From contig NZ_CP021874.1 in NCBI RefSeq assembly GCF_002197645.1, positions 806,001 to 870,000 on the forward strand: a stretch of 64,000 bases of DNA. Reading direction: 5' to 3'. The DNA is from Enterococcus wangshanyuanii. Lineage in GTDB: Bacteria > Bacillota > Bacilli > Lactobacillales > Enterococcaceae. Made by a program: the position numbers and the translations under genes. Position 1 is the first letter of the stretch. The number at the start of each line of letters is the position of its first letter. Of the stretch, positions 48,746-56,825 are shown piece by piece. The notes below the pieces were generated by a model, which saw only the letters and a list, made by a program, of their open reading frames with translations, was not told the DNA's origin and did no database searches.

Positions 48746-51022
48746 TTAAATCCTCTTTTTCAAGAAAAACACTACCGTCGATCCAGCAGATAGCCAACCT
48801 AAAATAACTAACGCCGTAGTTGATTGTTCACCTGTTTTTGGCAATTCTTTTTTTCCAGCAGTTTCAGAAAGTTGGTCAGAATCTCCTGTTGTTAAATTCT
48901 GTTCTGTCTTTTTCGGCAAAATAGGGATCGTAAAAACAGCCTGATTATTTTCGCTGTCAATCACCAAAGCGGTCAATTTCTCTTTTCCTGCAAGTTTCAA
49001 TGACGCAACATTTAGTTTGATGATCCCATCACCATCTGCTTGTCCTTGAAGATCACCTATTGACGGCTCCGCTGTTCTTGTTAGTGTTTGAGGTAAATCA
49101 CCAACAAAAATAGCTATCGTAGCATTCGGTAATGTTACTCCTCGTAAAAGCTCATCATCTTCATACAATGGATCGAAAAGAGTCGCTTTTTTTAATCGAT
49201 CATTATCTGTTGGCTCCGGCGTTGGTTCCACCGGCTCAACTGATTTAGCCAACGTTTTACGCCCTTCAATCGAAGCTTCGATCAATTCACCCGCTGCTTC
49301 CTTACTTTCAATATAGCTGATAAAGGTCTCTGTATCTGGTTGAATCGCATTGACCAAACGGCTTTCAGTGAAACCGGAAAAGCCATCTCCTCCACCAAAC
49401 AAGAAATCATTAATCACAACTAAATAAGGTTGTTCTGCTTGGATCGGTGTTCCATCTTTCTTATGCATCTCTTTCACTACATATGGCTGATTCGGATCAT
49501 CTGTTTCAACGAATGTATAAGTTAAACCAGAAATTTGTAAAAAATAGCGTTCTTCTTCGTCATATTGCTCATTCAATACTTGTTGGATTTGAGCTCCTGT
49601 CATTTCAACAACTTGCATGATATTTCCAAATGGTTGAACGGCCTGCGCCGCACCCCAAGTGATCTCACCATTTTCACCTACGATCAAATCTGCTCGAATA
49701 CCGCCATTATTTGTCATCGCAAAGTCAGCATCGATCCCTTGAGCTTTGGCCATTGCAACTTGACCATCTGTAATTAAATTTCCCAAAGGAGATTCTTTGA
49801 ATTCATTGACTTCACGAGTAATAAGTTGGTTATCCTTGGCGGTTCCGATTTTCTTATTTGTCACAGCAGCCACCCGCTCGCTAGCATCCTTGACTGTTTT
49901 GTCTACATTTTCATCGATTTTTGGTGTTTTATTTCCTGCTGGATCAACCGCTGAAACAGTTGCATCTGGTGTTTTCACAAAGTCATTGGTCGTTGGATCT
50001 AAGGTTCCTTGAAGGTCGATATAACCTTTCCCTTGTGCTGTTGATTGAACAACTCTCGTATTATTGACTACACCATTGGTATATTGATGATTATGTGCGG
50101 CAAAAAAAGCATCAACACTATTTTCAGGATAGATTTTATTGACTTCATTTAGAATTTCTGCTGCTTCGCCTTCCACTTTTCCTGCTTTACTTGTTGCTGG
50201 AATGTGAGCTAAAACAACGATCGCATTTACCCCTTGATTTCTCAGCTGGCTAGAATAGTAAGCGATCGTTTGTGCCTCATCTAGAAAATCATAAGCTTCA
50301 TAATGCTCTCTCAACACTAAATTAGGAATTTCTGTCGTTACCACCCCAATAAAACCAACCTTGACTTTATTAGACCCAGTACCAACTTCCCTGATCGTAT
50401 ACGGCTGCCAGCCAAATGGAATTTCTTCGGTACCTTTTTTGACCACATTCCCAATAACTATTTGGGTTTTGGAAGCTTCTCTTGGATAGGCCGTCAAAAT
50501 ACCATATGGATCATCAACTGGTTTTGTACCAGTCATGATTCGGTTGAATTCTGCCAGCCCTTCATCAAATTCATGATTTCCTAGTGTCCCTATTGAAAAA
50601 TCCATCTGATTCAAAACTTTGATCGTTGGCTCATCTTGAAGTAGTCCTGAGTTTGCCGGACTTGCTCCAACCATGTCACCAGCTTGTACACGTAAAGTTT
50701 GTCCACCTTTATTATTTTTTGAAAACTGTTCCTGAGCTTGATTGAGATAACCAGCTAATAAAGGTGCAGTTCCAGCTTTTTCAACTTTATTTCCTAGGTC
50801 ATCATAAAATGATCCTGTTGTATTCAATGCACCGTGAAAATCGTTGATTCCTAAAAGCTGAAAAGGAATCAGCTCTCCTTCATCAAATGATTCTACCTGT
50901 TCAGATGTTGATTGTTTTTCCGTTGTTTCTGCTTGTGCAGCCTCGTTGTCCCACACAACTCCGCTACTGATTCCACCAATAACAAATAGAATCGTTAGTA
51001 TCGAATTTTGCCACTTTTTCAT
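48746..51022 (-). CDS. LPXTG wall-anchored bifunctional metallophosphatase/5'-nucleotidase
   Basis: This 758-residue surface protein has a signal peptide with likely cleavage after AQA (about residue 31). A calcineurin-like metallophosphatase domain starts at QLLGINDFHGAL and includes GNHEFDEG and AAHNHQYTNG. A 5'-nucleotidase C-terminal domain contains NNGGIRADL and FLFGGGDGFSGF. The sortase signal LPKTG is at 727-731, followed by a hydrophobic helix and KKR. It would release nucleosides such as adenosine from nucleotides outside the cell. In streptococci and staphylococci related enzymes also blunt host immunity; here that is inference. It lies just upstream of a purine permease gene. Confidence 0.92.
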   Translation of the reverse strand: MKKWQNSILTILFVIGGISSGVVWDNEAAQAETTEKQSTSEQVESFDEGELIPFQLLGINDFHGALNTTGSFYDDLGNKVEKAGTAPLLAGYLNQAQEQFSKNNKGGQTLRVQAGDMVGASPANSGLLQDEPTIKVLNQMDFSIGTLGNHEFDEGLAEFNRIMTGTKPVDDPYGILTAYPREASKTQIVIGNVVKKGTEEIPFGWQPYTIREVGTGSNKVKVGFIGVVTTEIPNLVLREHYEAYDFLDEAQTIAYYSSQLRNQGVNAIVVLAHIPATSKAGKVEGEAAEILNEVNKIYPENSVDAFFAAHNHQYTNGVVNNTRVVQSTAQGKGYIDLQGTLDPTTNDFVKTPDATVSAVDPAGNKTPKIDENVDKTVKDASERVAAVTNKKIGTAKDNQLITREVNEFKESPLGNLITDGQVAMAKAQGIDADFAMTNNGGIRADLIVGENGEITWGAAQAVQPFGNIMQVVEMTGAQIQQVLNEQYDEEERYFLQISGLTYTFVETDDPNQPYVVKEMHKKDGTPIQAEQPYLVVINDFLFGGGDGFSGFTESRLVNAIQPDTETFISYIESKEAAGELIEASIEGRKTLAKSVEPVEPTPEPTDNDRLKKATLFDPLYEDDELLRGVTLPNATIAIFVGDLPQTLTRTAEPSIGDLQGQADGDGIIKLNVASLKLAGKEKLTALVIDSENNQAVFTIPILPKKTEQNLTTGDSDQLSETAGKKELPKTGEQSTTALVILGWLSAGSTVVFFLKKRI

Positions 51023-51068
51023 CCTGTATACTCCTTCGCGTTTATTCCCTATTTAATCACTTAGTTAA

Positions 51069-51097
51069 AGAGTAACAAGTTCCAAACACCCTGTCAA
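51069..51097 (-). promoter_or_regulatory. Promoter of the 5'-nucleotidase gene
   Basis: On the minus strand, a perfect TTGACA (51092-51097) and TACTCT (51069-51074) are separated by 17 bases. It overlaps the 3' end of the DUF1361 gene. Confidence 0.6.
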
Positions 51098-51759
51098 TGA
51101 CTTCTATCAATTCTATTTTGCTGTTTTAAGCTGAAAATCATCCCAAGTAAAATCAACTGAAAGGCTGTAAACAGAAGGACGAACAACCATTTTTCCTGCG
51201 ACCATTGGAAAAAAATTATCTGTAATGTATGAACAGGTTTGGTAAATAGATGGACACTATGTAGACGATCAAAGCGTCCGACAAAAATCGCTAGACTTGA
51301 TAAGCTAGAAATCAGGACTGTGATTAGTCCAAATTGCCAGTGTTTCGTCATGATTCCTTTTTTATTTGCTTCATCCATTAGCGAAAATAAGGTGTCCATC
51401 CCTAAAAGGCCATATACCAAAATACCAGTAGACAAAAGAACAAAGCTAAACCAATCGTGTATCGATTGAAGAAAAATTTGATTACTTCCTTGATAGATCG
51501 TCAATTCGGCCAAATGAAAGAAATCAGTAAATAGGTATGGCGCATTCGGATAAAAAATCAGCCAAAAAGCTGCCAAGAAATAAAACATTTTACACTTGAC
51601 CCGCTCAAAATAAAAACTAATTTCAATCGGAATATAGGCTAGAAATACATTGAGTGCCATAAATTGATAGCTTTTTGCATACAGCAACATATACACACAA
51701 TATAGAATTGTTCCAATGCGAATCATCCAGCGAAATTTTTGATTCAACTGCTCCACCAC
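51094..51759 (-). CDS. DUF1361 family membrane protein
   Basis: This 221-residue protein has six to seven membrane helices. The conserved FLAYIPIEISFYFE and FYPNAPYLFTDFFHL segments match the DUF1361 family, whose function is unknown. The start is uncertain: GTG codons at 51759 and 51756 and a TTG at 51747 all follow AAAGGTGG. It is separate from the 5'-nucleotidase gene, whose promoter overlaps its end. Confidence 0.75.
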   Translation of the reverse strand: MVEQLNQKFRWMIRIGTILYCVYMLLYAKSYQFMALNVFLAYIPIEISFYFERVKCKMFYFLAAFWLIFYPNAPYLFTDFFHLAELTIYQGSNQIFLQSIHDWFSFVLLSTGILVYGLLGMDTLFSLMDEANKKGIMTKHWQFGLITVLISSLSSLAIFVGRFDRLHSVHLFTKPVHTLQIIFFQWSQEKWLFVLLFTAFQLILLGMIFSLKQQNRIDRSH

Positions 51760-51873
51760 CTTTTCTCATCAAGTGTATCACAAGCGTAAATTTATAGAAA
51801 ATTTTCTTGAAAACTTGTTATTCTCCTATTTTATGCTAGACTATCCTTAAGAAAACATCCTGGAGGAATCACC

Positions 51874-52686
51874 TTGAAAAAATTAATTGCAATAGATTTA
51901 GATGGCACAACGTTAAATAACCAGTCCCTTATTAGCCCGACAACAGAAAAAGCACTGAAAAAAGCAATCGATCATGGACACTATGTAAGCATTGTGACAG
52001 GACGCCCATACCGTATGAGCAGTCAATTTTACCGTCAATTAGGATTAACAACACCAATGGTCAACTTTAATGGTGCACTTGTTCATTTACCAGAAAAAAA
52101 ATGGGCGGATGAAAAAGAGACAGGCATCAAAAGAGACTTAGTTTTTGACATATTGGCGCAGAAACAAGCATTGAACCTTGACTTTGTTGCGGCTGAAAAT
52201 AAAGAAACCTTTTACATCGACACATTAGATTATTTTGATCCAGCTTTCTTCGCATCTGAAGCTACACCAAGCAATCTACTTACGACGAAAAATTTAGTCA
52301 CTGATCCAACATCCATGATGGTTCGTACAACACATGATCAAGCAAAAAATGTTTCAGATTCTTTAATGAAACAATATGGTGAATACGTTGATGTCAGAAC
52401 TTGGGGAGGTCCAACACCCATCTTGGAAATCGTTTCTAAAGGTATTCAAAAAGCGAAAGGCGTTGAACAAGTAGCTAGCTTCCTTAATGTCAATCGCGCT
52501 GATATTCTGGCATTCGGTGATGAACATAACGATGAAGAAATGCTTGATTACGTTGGTTGGGGCGTGGCAATGAAAAATGCGACAGATAAAATCAAATCGG
52601 TCGCAAATGATATTACAGAAAAAACAAATGATGATGATGGTTTAGCTGATTACTTAACTCGATATTTAGATTTAAATGATCATTAA
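51874..52686 (+). CDS. Cof-type HAD-IIB family phosphatase
   Basis: This 270-residue haloacid dehalogenase-like hydrolase has the nucleophile motif IAIDLDGTTL, with Asp8 and Asp10. Motif II lies in VSIVTGRPY and motif IV in AFGDEHNDEEML. The large IIB cap sits between motifs II and III. Such enzymes dephosphorylate sugar phosphates, FMN or PLP; the substrate is unknown. The start codon is TTG at 51874, after TGGAGGAATCACC. It is a single-gene unit with a good terminator. Confidence 0.88.
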   Translation: MKKLIAIDLDGTTLNNQSLISPTTEKALKKAIDHGHYVSIVTGRPYRMSSQFYRQLGLTTPMVNFNGALVHLPEKKWADEKETGIKRDLVFDILAQKQALNLDFVAAENKETFYIDTLDYFDPAFFASEATPSNLLTTKNLVTDPTSMMVRTTHDQAKNVSDSLMKQYGEYVDVRTWGGPTPILEIVSKGIQKAKGVEQVASFLNVNRADILAFGDEHNDEEMLDYVGWGVAMKNATDKIKSVANDITEKTNDDDGLADYLTRYLDLNDH

Positions 52687-52726
52687 TATGATTTTTCTAC
52701 ATTTATCAGATCATGATAATTTTTAT

Positions 52727-52768
52727 AAGACTACTGCACAAGTTTGAATTATGCAGTAGTCTTTTTTT
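52727..52768 (+). terminator. Terminator after the HAD phosphatase gene
   Basis: The 12-base arms AAGACTACTGCA and TGCAGTAGTCTT are complementary and are followed by a T run. Confidence 0.92.
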
Positions 52769-52840
52769 ATCTTTACAATTCTTATACTTCTTGATAAAAT
52801 AAGAACACACGTTCGTTTAATTAAGAAAAGAGGAATAGTT

Positions 52841-54154
52841 ATGGATTTATCTAAAAAAATTGAGATCCTTGCTGAATCAGCCAAATATGATGTCTCCTGC
52901 TCCAGCAGCGGTGTTGCCGATAATCAGCGCACAGGCTCTGTCGGCAGCACAGCAAAAGCTGGGATTTGTCATTCATTCACAAGTGATGGACGTTGTGTCT
53001 CCTTACTAAAACTACTATTTACAAATGCTTGTATTTTTGATTGTCACTATTGCATCAATAGAAAATCTAATGCTATTCCCCGTGCCACTTTTACACCGCA
53101 GGAAGTCGCCGATCTAACAATGGATTTTTATATGAGGAATTACATTGAAGGCTTATTTTTAAGCTCTGCTATTATAAAAAATGTTGATTATACAAGCGAG
53201 CTTTTGATCAAAACCCTAAAGATTTTACGTCATGAAAAAGGGTTCAAGGGCTATATCCATGTAAAAGCAATTCCTGGAGCCGATGAAAAGTTGATCGAAG
53301 AGCTTGGATTTCTTGCTGATCGAATGAGTGTCAATGTTGAACTACCTTCACGTGAAAGCCTCAAGCTTTTAGCACCAGATAAAGATCCCTTTGCTTTATA
53401 CAAACCTATGAAGCAAATCACCCATAAGAAGAAAGAATTATCCTTGGTTCCAGCGCTAAAGAGAGAAAGCTCTTTTGTGCCCGCTGGACAGTCTACACAA
53501 ATGATTATTGGTGCTTCACCGGAAAGCGATCATTCCATCGTTAAAATTGCTGAAAATCTTTATCAAAAATATGATTTGAGACGTGTTTATTACTCTGCCT
53601 ATATCCCTGTAAATCAAGATTCATTATTACCTGCAGTTACGACCGATCCACCTTTGCTGCGAGAACACCGATTGTATCAGGCTGATTGGCTCTTACGTTT
53701 TTATCGCTTTTCTGCTGATGAAATTTTGTCGCCAGAAAAACCTAATTTCAATTTATACTTAGATCCTAAAGCAAATTGGGCTGTTCAAAATTACGAGCAA
53801 TTTCCTGTTGATGTACAAACTGCGTCATACGAGCGACTATTACGAATACCAGGCATCGGACCAAAAAGTGCTCAAAATATTGTGAAAGCAAGAAAATACT
53901 ATAAATTACATTTGTCTGACCTAAAAAAATTAGGCGTCGTTGTTAAACGAGCTCAGTATTTTGTCAGCTGCAACGGCGCTGTTCAAGCAGGATTGATTCA
54001 AGAGCCTGAATGGATAATCACTTCTTTAATTTCCTCCAAACAGTATGACACATTAAAAAAAGTAAATACGCAATCCAAACATGAGCAGTTGTCTTTATTT
54101 GATGTGGAACGCTTTGAAGCGACCAAACATAAGGAGATGCGTTATGTCAATTGA
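52841..54154 (+). CDS. Putative DNA modification/repair radical SAM protein
   Basis: This 437-residue protein has a radical SAM cluster motif, Cys64-x3-Cys68-x2-Cys71, in NACIFDCHYCINR. Further conserved cysteines lie before it (Cys20, Cys43, Cys52). A helix-hairpin-helix DNA-binding motif, RIPGIGPKSAQNIVKARKY, lies at about 337-355. This combination defines a family annotated as putative DNA repair or modification enzymes, distantly like spore photoproduct lyase. The next gene overlaps its end by 11 bases and encodes the usual partner. AGAGGAATAGTT precedes the ATG. The reaction is unknown. Confidence 0.85.
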   Translation: MDLSKKIEILAESAKYDVSCSSSGVADNQRTGSVGSTAKAGICHSFTSDGRCVSLLKLLFTNACIFDCHYCINRKSNAIPRATFTPQEVADLTMDFYMRNYIEGLFLSSAIIKNVDYTSELLIKTLKILRHEKGFKGYIHVKAIPGADEKLIEELGFLADRMSVNVELPSRESLKLLAPDKDPFALYKPMKQITHKKKELSLVPALKRESSFVPAGQSTQMIIGASPESDHSIVKIAENLYQKYDLRRVYYSAYIPVNQDSLLPAVTTDPPLLREHRLYQADWLLRFYRFSADEILSPEKPNFNLYLDPKANWAVQNYEQFPVDVQTASYERLLRIPGIGPKSAQNIVKARKYYKLHLSDLKKLGVVVKRAQYFVSCNGAVQAGLIQEPEWIITSLISSKQYDTLKKVNTQSKHEQLSLFDVERFEATKHKEMRYVN

Positions 54155-54896
54155 AGAATCAAATGAAGTTTGGGAATATGACGGTAGTTATTATGGATTT
54201 TTAACGATCGTTTACCATGCATTTAAAAAGAACTATTTTCCGGAAATGATTTTGTCTCCTGAAAATGCTGTTGAAAGTCTCTTTATTAGCGAATGGTTCG
54301 AGACGGATGAACAGCTGGCAAAAAAAATCTATCACCGATTGGAACAACGACTGCGGAAAGAAAATCTTCAATTTATTATCGATGGCTTTTATTGTTCATT
54401 AAAAGAAAAAGAACGTTGTTTATTAGATGCAATTCAAATTGCTTTATCAACAAAAGACTTATTGATCAATCATTTAGGACATCCTTCGATTCTTGCTTTA
54501 CAAAAGTCCTTACAGGCTTTGTTCAGTGAAGTTCATTTGTTTACGGGATTTGTTCGCTTTGAATATGTTGGGGCTTTCCTGTACAGTCAAATTGCACCTA
54601 AGCACTTTTCTTTACCTTACTTATGTCCACATTTTGCACAGAGATATCCAAATGAAACAATCATGATTTATGATGAAACTCACCGTTTACTAGGAATCAT
54701 CGAACAAGCTCAGATTCGATTTATCGAAAACACAGATCCCCCAACATTTCACGCTCAGACTTGTGAACAAGAAGTTCAAGACAATTGGCGAACCTTTCTT
54801 CGAGCTGTAACCATTGAAGAACGCAGAAACGAACAAGTTCAATTATCCCACCTGCCTAAACGTTTTCGCGGAAATATGATTGATTTTAGAGAATAG
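54144..54896 (+). CDS. DUF4130-type putative DNA repair partner protein
   Basis: This 250-residue protein matches the TIGR03915/DUF4130 family encoded beside or fused to the radical SAM protein. It starts with WEYDGSYYGFLTIVYHAF and has a conserved central LFTGFVRFEYVGAFLYSQI. HFAQRYPNETIMIYDETH follows. The start at 54144 is set by AAGGAGATGCGTT and gives an 11-base overlap with the preceding gene. In many other bacteria this domain is joined to a UdgX-like uracil-DNA glycosylase; no such domain is present here. Its biochemical role is unknown. Confidence 0.83.
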   Translation: MSIEESNEVWEYDGSYYGFLTIVYHAFKKNYFPEMILSPENAVESLFISEWFETDEQLAKKIYHRLEQRLRKENLQFIIDGFYCSLKEKERCLLDAIQIALSTKDLLINHLGHPSILALQKSLQALFSEVHLFTGFVRFEYVGAFLYSQIAPKHFSLPYLCPHFAQRYPNETIMIYDETHRLLGIIEQAQIRFIENTDPPTFHAQTCEQEVQDNWRTFLRAVTIEERRNEQVQLSHLPKRFRGNMIDFRE

Positions 54897-54944
54897 AAAA
54901 GAGCGCGACAAAACATACTAGTATGTTTTGTCGCGCTCTTTTCT
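54895..54944. terminator. Perfect 50-bp palindrome acting as bidirectional terminator
   Basis: Two 25-base arms, starting AGAAAAGAGCGCGACAAAAC and meeting at ACTAGT, are complementary with no mismatch and no spacer. It lies between convergent stop codons, and its AGAAAAG/CTTTTCT ends provide weak T runs. The left end overlaps the stop of the DUF4130 gene. Confidence 0.9.
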
Positions 54945-54951
54945 ATTCCAT

Positions 54952-55440
54952 TCAATCGATCCTAAGGTGAACCTTTTTCACGATCAATTTATCTGGTAAC
55001 TGTGATTGGTTGCTTTGTTCACCAATGACTTCAGCAAAAATATTGGTACGGTCTTCTTTTTTCTGAAGCTGATAATCAATTTTACCCGTCTCGTTCAATT
55101 CATTCATCATTTCATTATAGTTGTCTGATTCTGTTTTGCGCGTAATAAAGCCTAGACTAACAAGCTGTTCATCTAAGTTTTTGGCTGATATCAATGAGCC
55201 AAAAGCAATTTTTTGCCGAATCGTCTGGTTCAATTGAGCGATTTTCACCTTTGGATCTTGTTGAGCAGACTGCTTTTCCAATAAAGCTTCATACTGTTCC
55301 ACTGTCAGCATGACCCCTGCAACTCTATTTCTATTATAGATATAGACGCCTGTTTGTTCTTTCTTAGCTGTAGCAAAGACAGTCATCGGCGACTGCTTCA
55401 CATCTGTGATCGAAACAGAAATTTCTTTTTCACTTTTCAT
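54952..55440 (-). CDS. Phd/YefM antitoxin-like protein without a toxin
   Basis: This 162-residue protein has an N-terminal Phd/YefM-like fold (about 5-55: ITDVKQSPMTVFATAKKE, then VYIYNRNRVAGVMLTVEQYEALLE). The C-terminal half is about 100 residues, much longer than usual for antitoxins. No small toxin gene is found on either side; the neighbours are the DUF4130 gene and purD. It may be a solitary DNA-binding protein. AAGGGAAG precedes the ATG. Confidence 0.65.
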   Translation of the reverse strand: MKSEKEISVSITDVKQSPMTVFATAKKEQTGVYIYNRNRVAGVMLTVEQYEALLEKQSAQQDPKVKIAQLNQTIRQKIAFGSLISAKNLDEQLVSLGFITRKTESDNYNEMMNELNETGKIDYQLQKKEDRTNIFAEVIGEQSNQSQLPDKLIVKKVHLRID

Positions 55441-55463
55441 TCGTCAACTTCCCTTCCTAGACG

Positions 55464-55491
55464 ATTATATCATACAGATAAACTGTGTGAA
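55464..55491 (-). promoter_or_regulatory. Promoter of the Phd-like gene
   Basis: On the minus strand, TTCACA (55486-55491) and TATAAT (55464-55469), with a TGA extension, are separated by 16 bases. The gene therefore need not depend on the pur operon. Confidence 0.65.
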
Positions 55492-55541
55492 GGGCTTTTT
55501 ATGAATTGCTTGTATGAATGAAAATTGTGAGAATATCTACT

Positions 55542-56813
55542 TCACATTGAATCAATCGCTTTAAAACCGATATCCTTACGGTAAAACAAGCATGTCGTGT
55601 CCATTTTTTCTAGGCGATCATAGACTGCTTCCTGCGCTTCTTTCAACGTATCTCGACTTGCTTCAACTAAATACACACGTCCGCCATCTGAAAGAAGCTG
55701 CCCTGTCATTTCTTTTACGCCTGCATAATAAATATGTTCATCTTCAGCATCAAAAGCAAATGGGATTGGATGATCTTTTTGATAGTCTCCCGGATATCCC
55801 TTTGCTGCAACCACCACGCCTAAACTATACCCATTTTGCTTCCATTCAATTTCTGGTGTTTCCCCATGTAATAGATCATCAATAATTTGAGCCAGATCGC
55901 TATTCAAGCGCTGTAAAACAACTTGGGTTTCCGGATCGCCAAAACGCGCATTAAATTCAATTACTTTCGGTCCAGTAGAAGTTGCGATCAAACCCGTATA
56001 TAAAATCCCGGTGAAGGCTTTTCCTTCTTCGATCATTCCAAGCGCTGTCGGCTTTACGATCGTTGAGATAGCTTCGTCAATAAGTGATTGAGGAATTTGA
56101 GGTACAGGTGCATACGCACCCATTCCACCCGTATTCGGACCTAAATCGCCATCATATGCACGCTTGTGATCCTGAGCGACCACCATTGGATAAACTTCTT
56201 GCTCACGAACAAAAGCTAATAGCGAAAATTCTTCTCCTTCAAGAAATTCCTCCACAACAACTTTAGCGCCACTTTGTCCAAACTTATTTTCCTTAAGCAT
56301 ATCTTCAAGTGCTTCAATAGCTTCGTCAGTTGTTTCTGCCACAACAACACCTTTGCCAGCAGCCAAACCATCCGCTTTTATTACGATCGGCGCCCCTTTT
56401 TCAAGAACATACGCTTTTGCTCGTTCGAAGTCAGAAAATGTCTGATGCTCTGCTGTCGGAATATGATATCGATTCATTAGTTCTTTTGCAAAATCCTTAG
56501 AACCCTCAATCAATGCAGCGGCCTTTGTTGGTCCAAAAATCAATAAACCAGCGGCGGTAAAATCATCCACGATTCCATTTAAAAGAGGAAGTTCAGGACC
56601 AACAAATGTCCAATCGATTTTTTGCTCCTTGGCGAACTTGATTAAGCTGTCATGATCATCTTCAGCGATATCAACAAGTTGAATCCCATCATTTTTCATT
56701 CCAGCATTCCCTTTTGCACAGAAAACGGAATCAACCTTCGGACTTTGATACAATTTTTGAGCAATCGTATGCTCTCTACCGCCGCTTCCGATCACTAAAA
56801 TATTTAATCCCAT
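55542..56813 (-). CDS. purD: Phosphoribosylamine-glycine ligase
   Basis: This 423-residue ATP-grasp enzyme makes GAR from phosphoribosylamine and glycine, the second step of purine synthesis. ILVIGSGGREHTIAQKL is the N-terminal signature. ATP-grasp segments are PIVIKADGLAAGKGVVVAE, and GPNTGGMGAYAPVPQ with the catalytic core FNARFGDPETQ. It is the last gene of the pur operon, 12 bases after purH. No clear terminator follows; 55492-55541 shows nothing distinct. Confidence 0.97.
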   Translation of the reverse strand: MGLNILVIGSGGREHTIAQKLYQSPKVDSVFCAKGNAGMKNDGIQLVDIAEDDHDSLIKFAKEQKIDWTFVGPELPLLNGIVDDFTAAGLLIFGPTKAAALIEGSKDFAKELMNRYHIPTAEHQTFSDFERAKAYVLEKGAPIVIKADGLAAGKGVVVAETTDEAIEALEDMLKENKFGQSGAKVVVEEFLEGEEFSLLAFVREQEVYPMVVAQDHKRAYDGDLGPNTGGMGAYAPVPQIPQSLIDEAISTIVKPTALGMIEEGKAFTGILYTGLIATSTGPKVIEFNARFGDPETQVVLQRLNSDLAQIIDDLLHGETPEIEWKQNGYSLGVVVAAKGYPGDYQKDHPIPFAFDAEDEHIYYAGVKEMTGQLLSDGGRVYLVEASRDTLKEAQEAVYDRLEKMDTTCLFYRKDIGFKAIDSM

Positions 56814-56825
56814 GCTACTCTCCTT

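Noticed and set aside
54952..55440. A complete type II toxin-antitoxin module
   Set aside because: Only an antitoxin-like protein is present. No small RelE-, Doc- or YoeB-like toxin frame is seen on either side.
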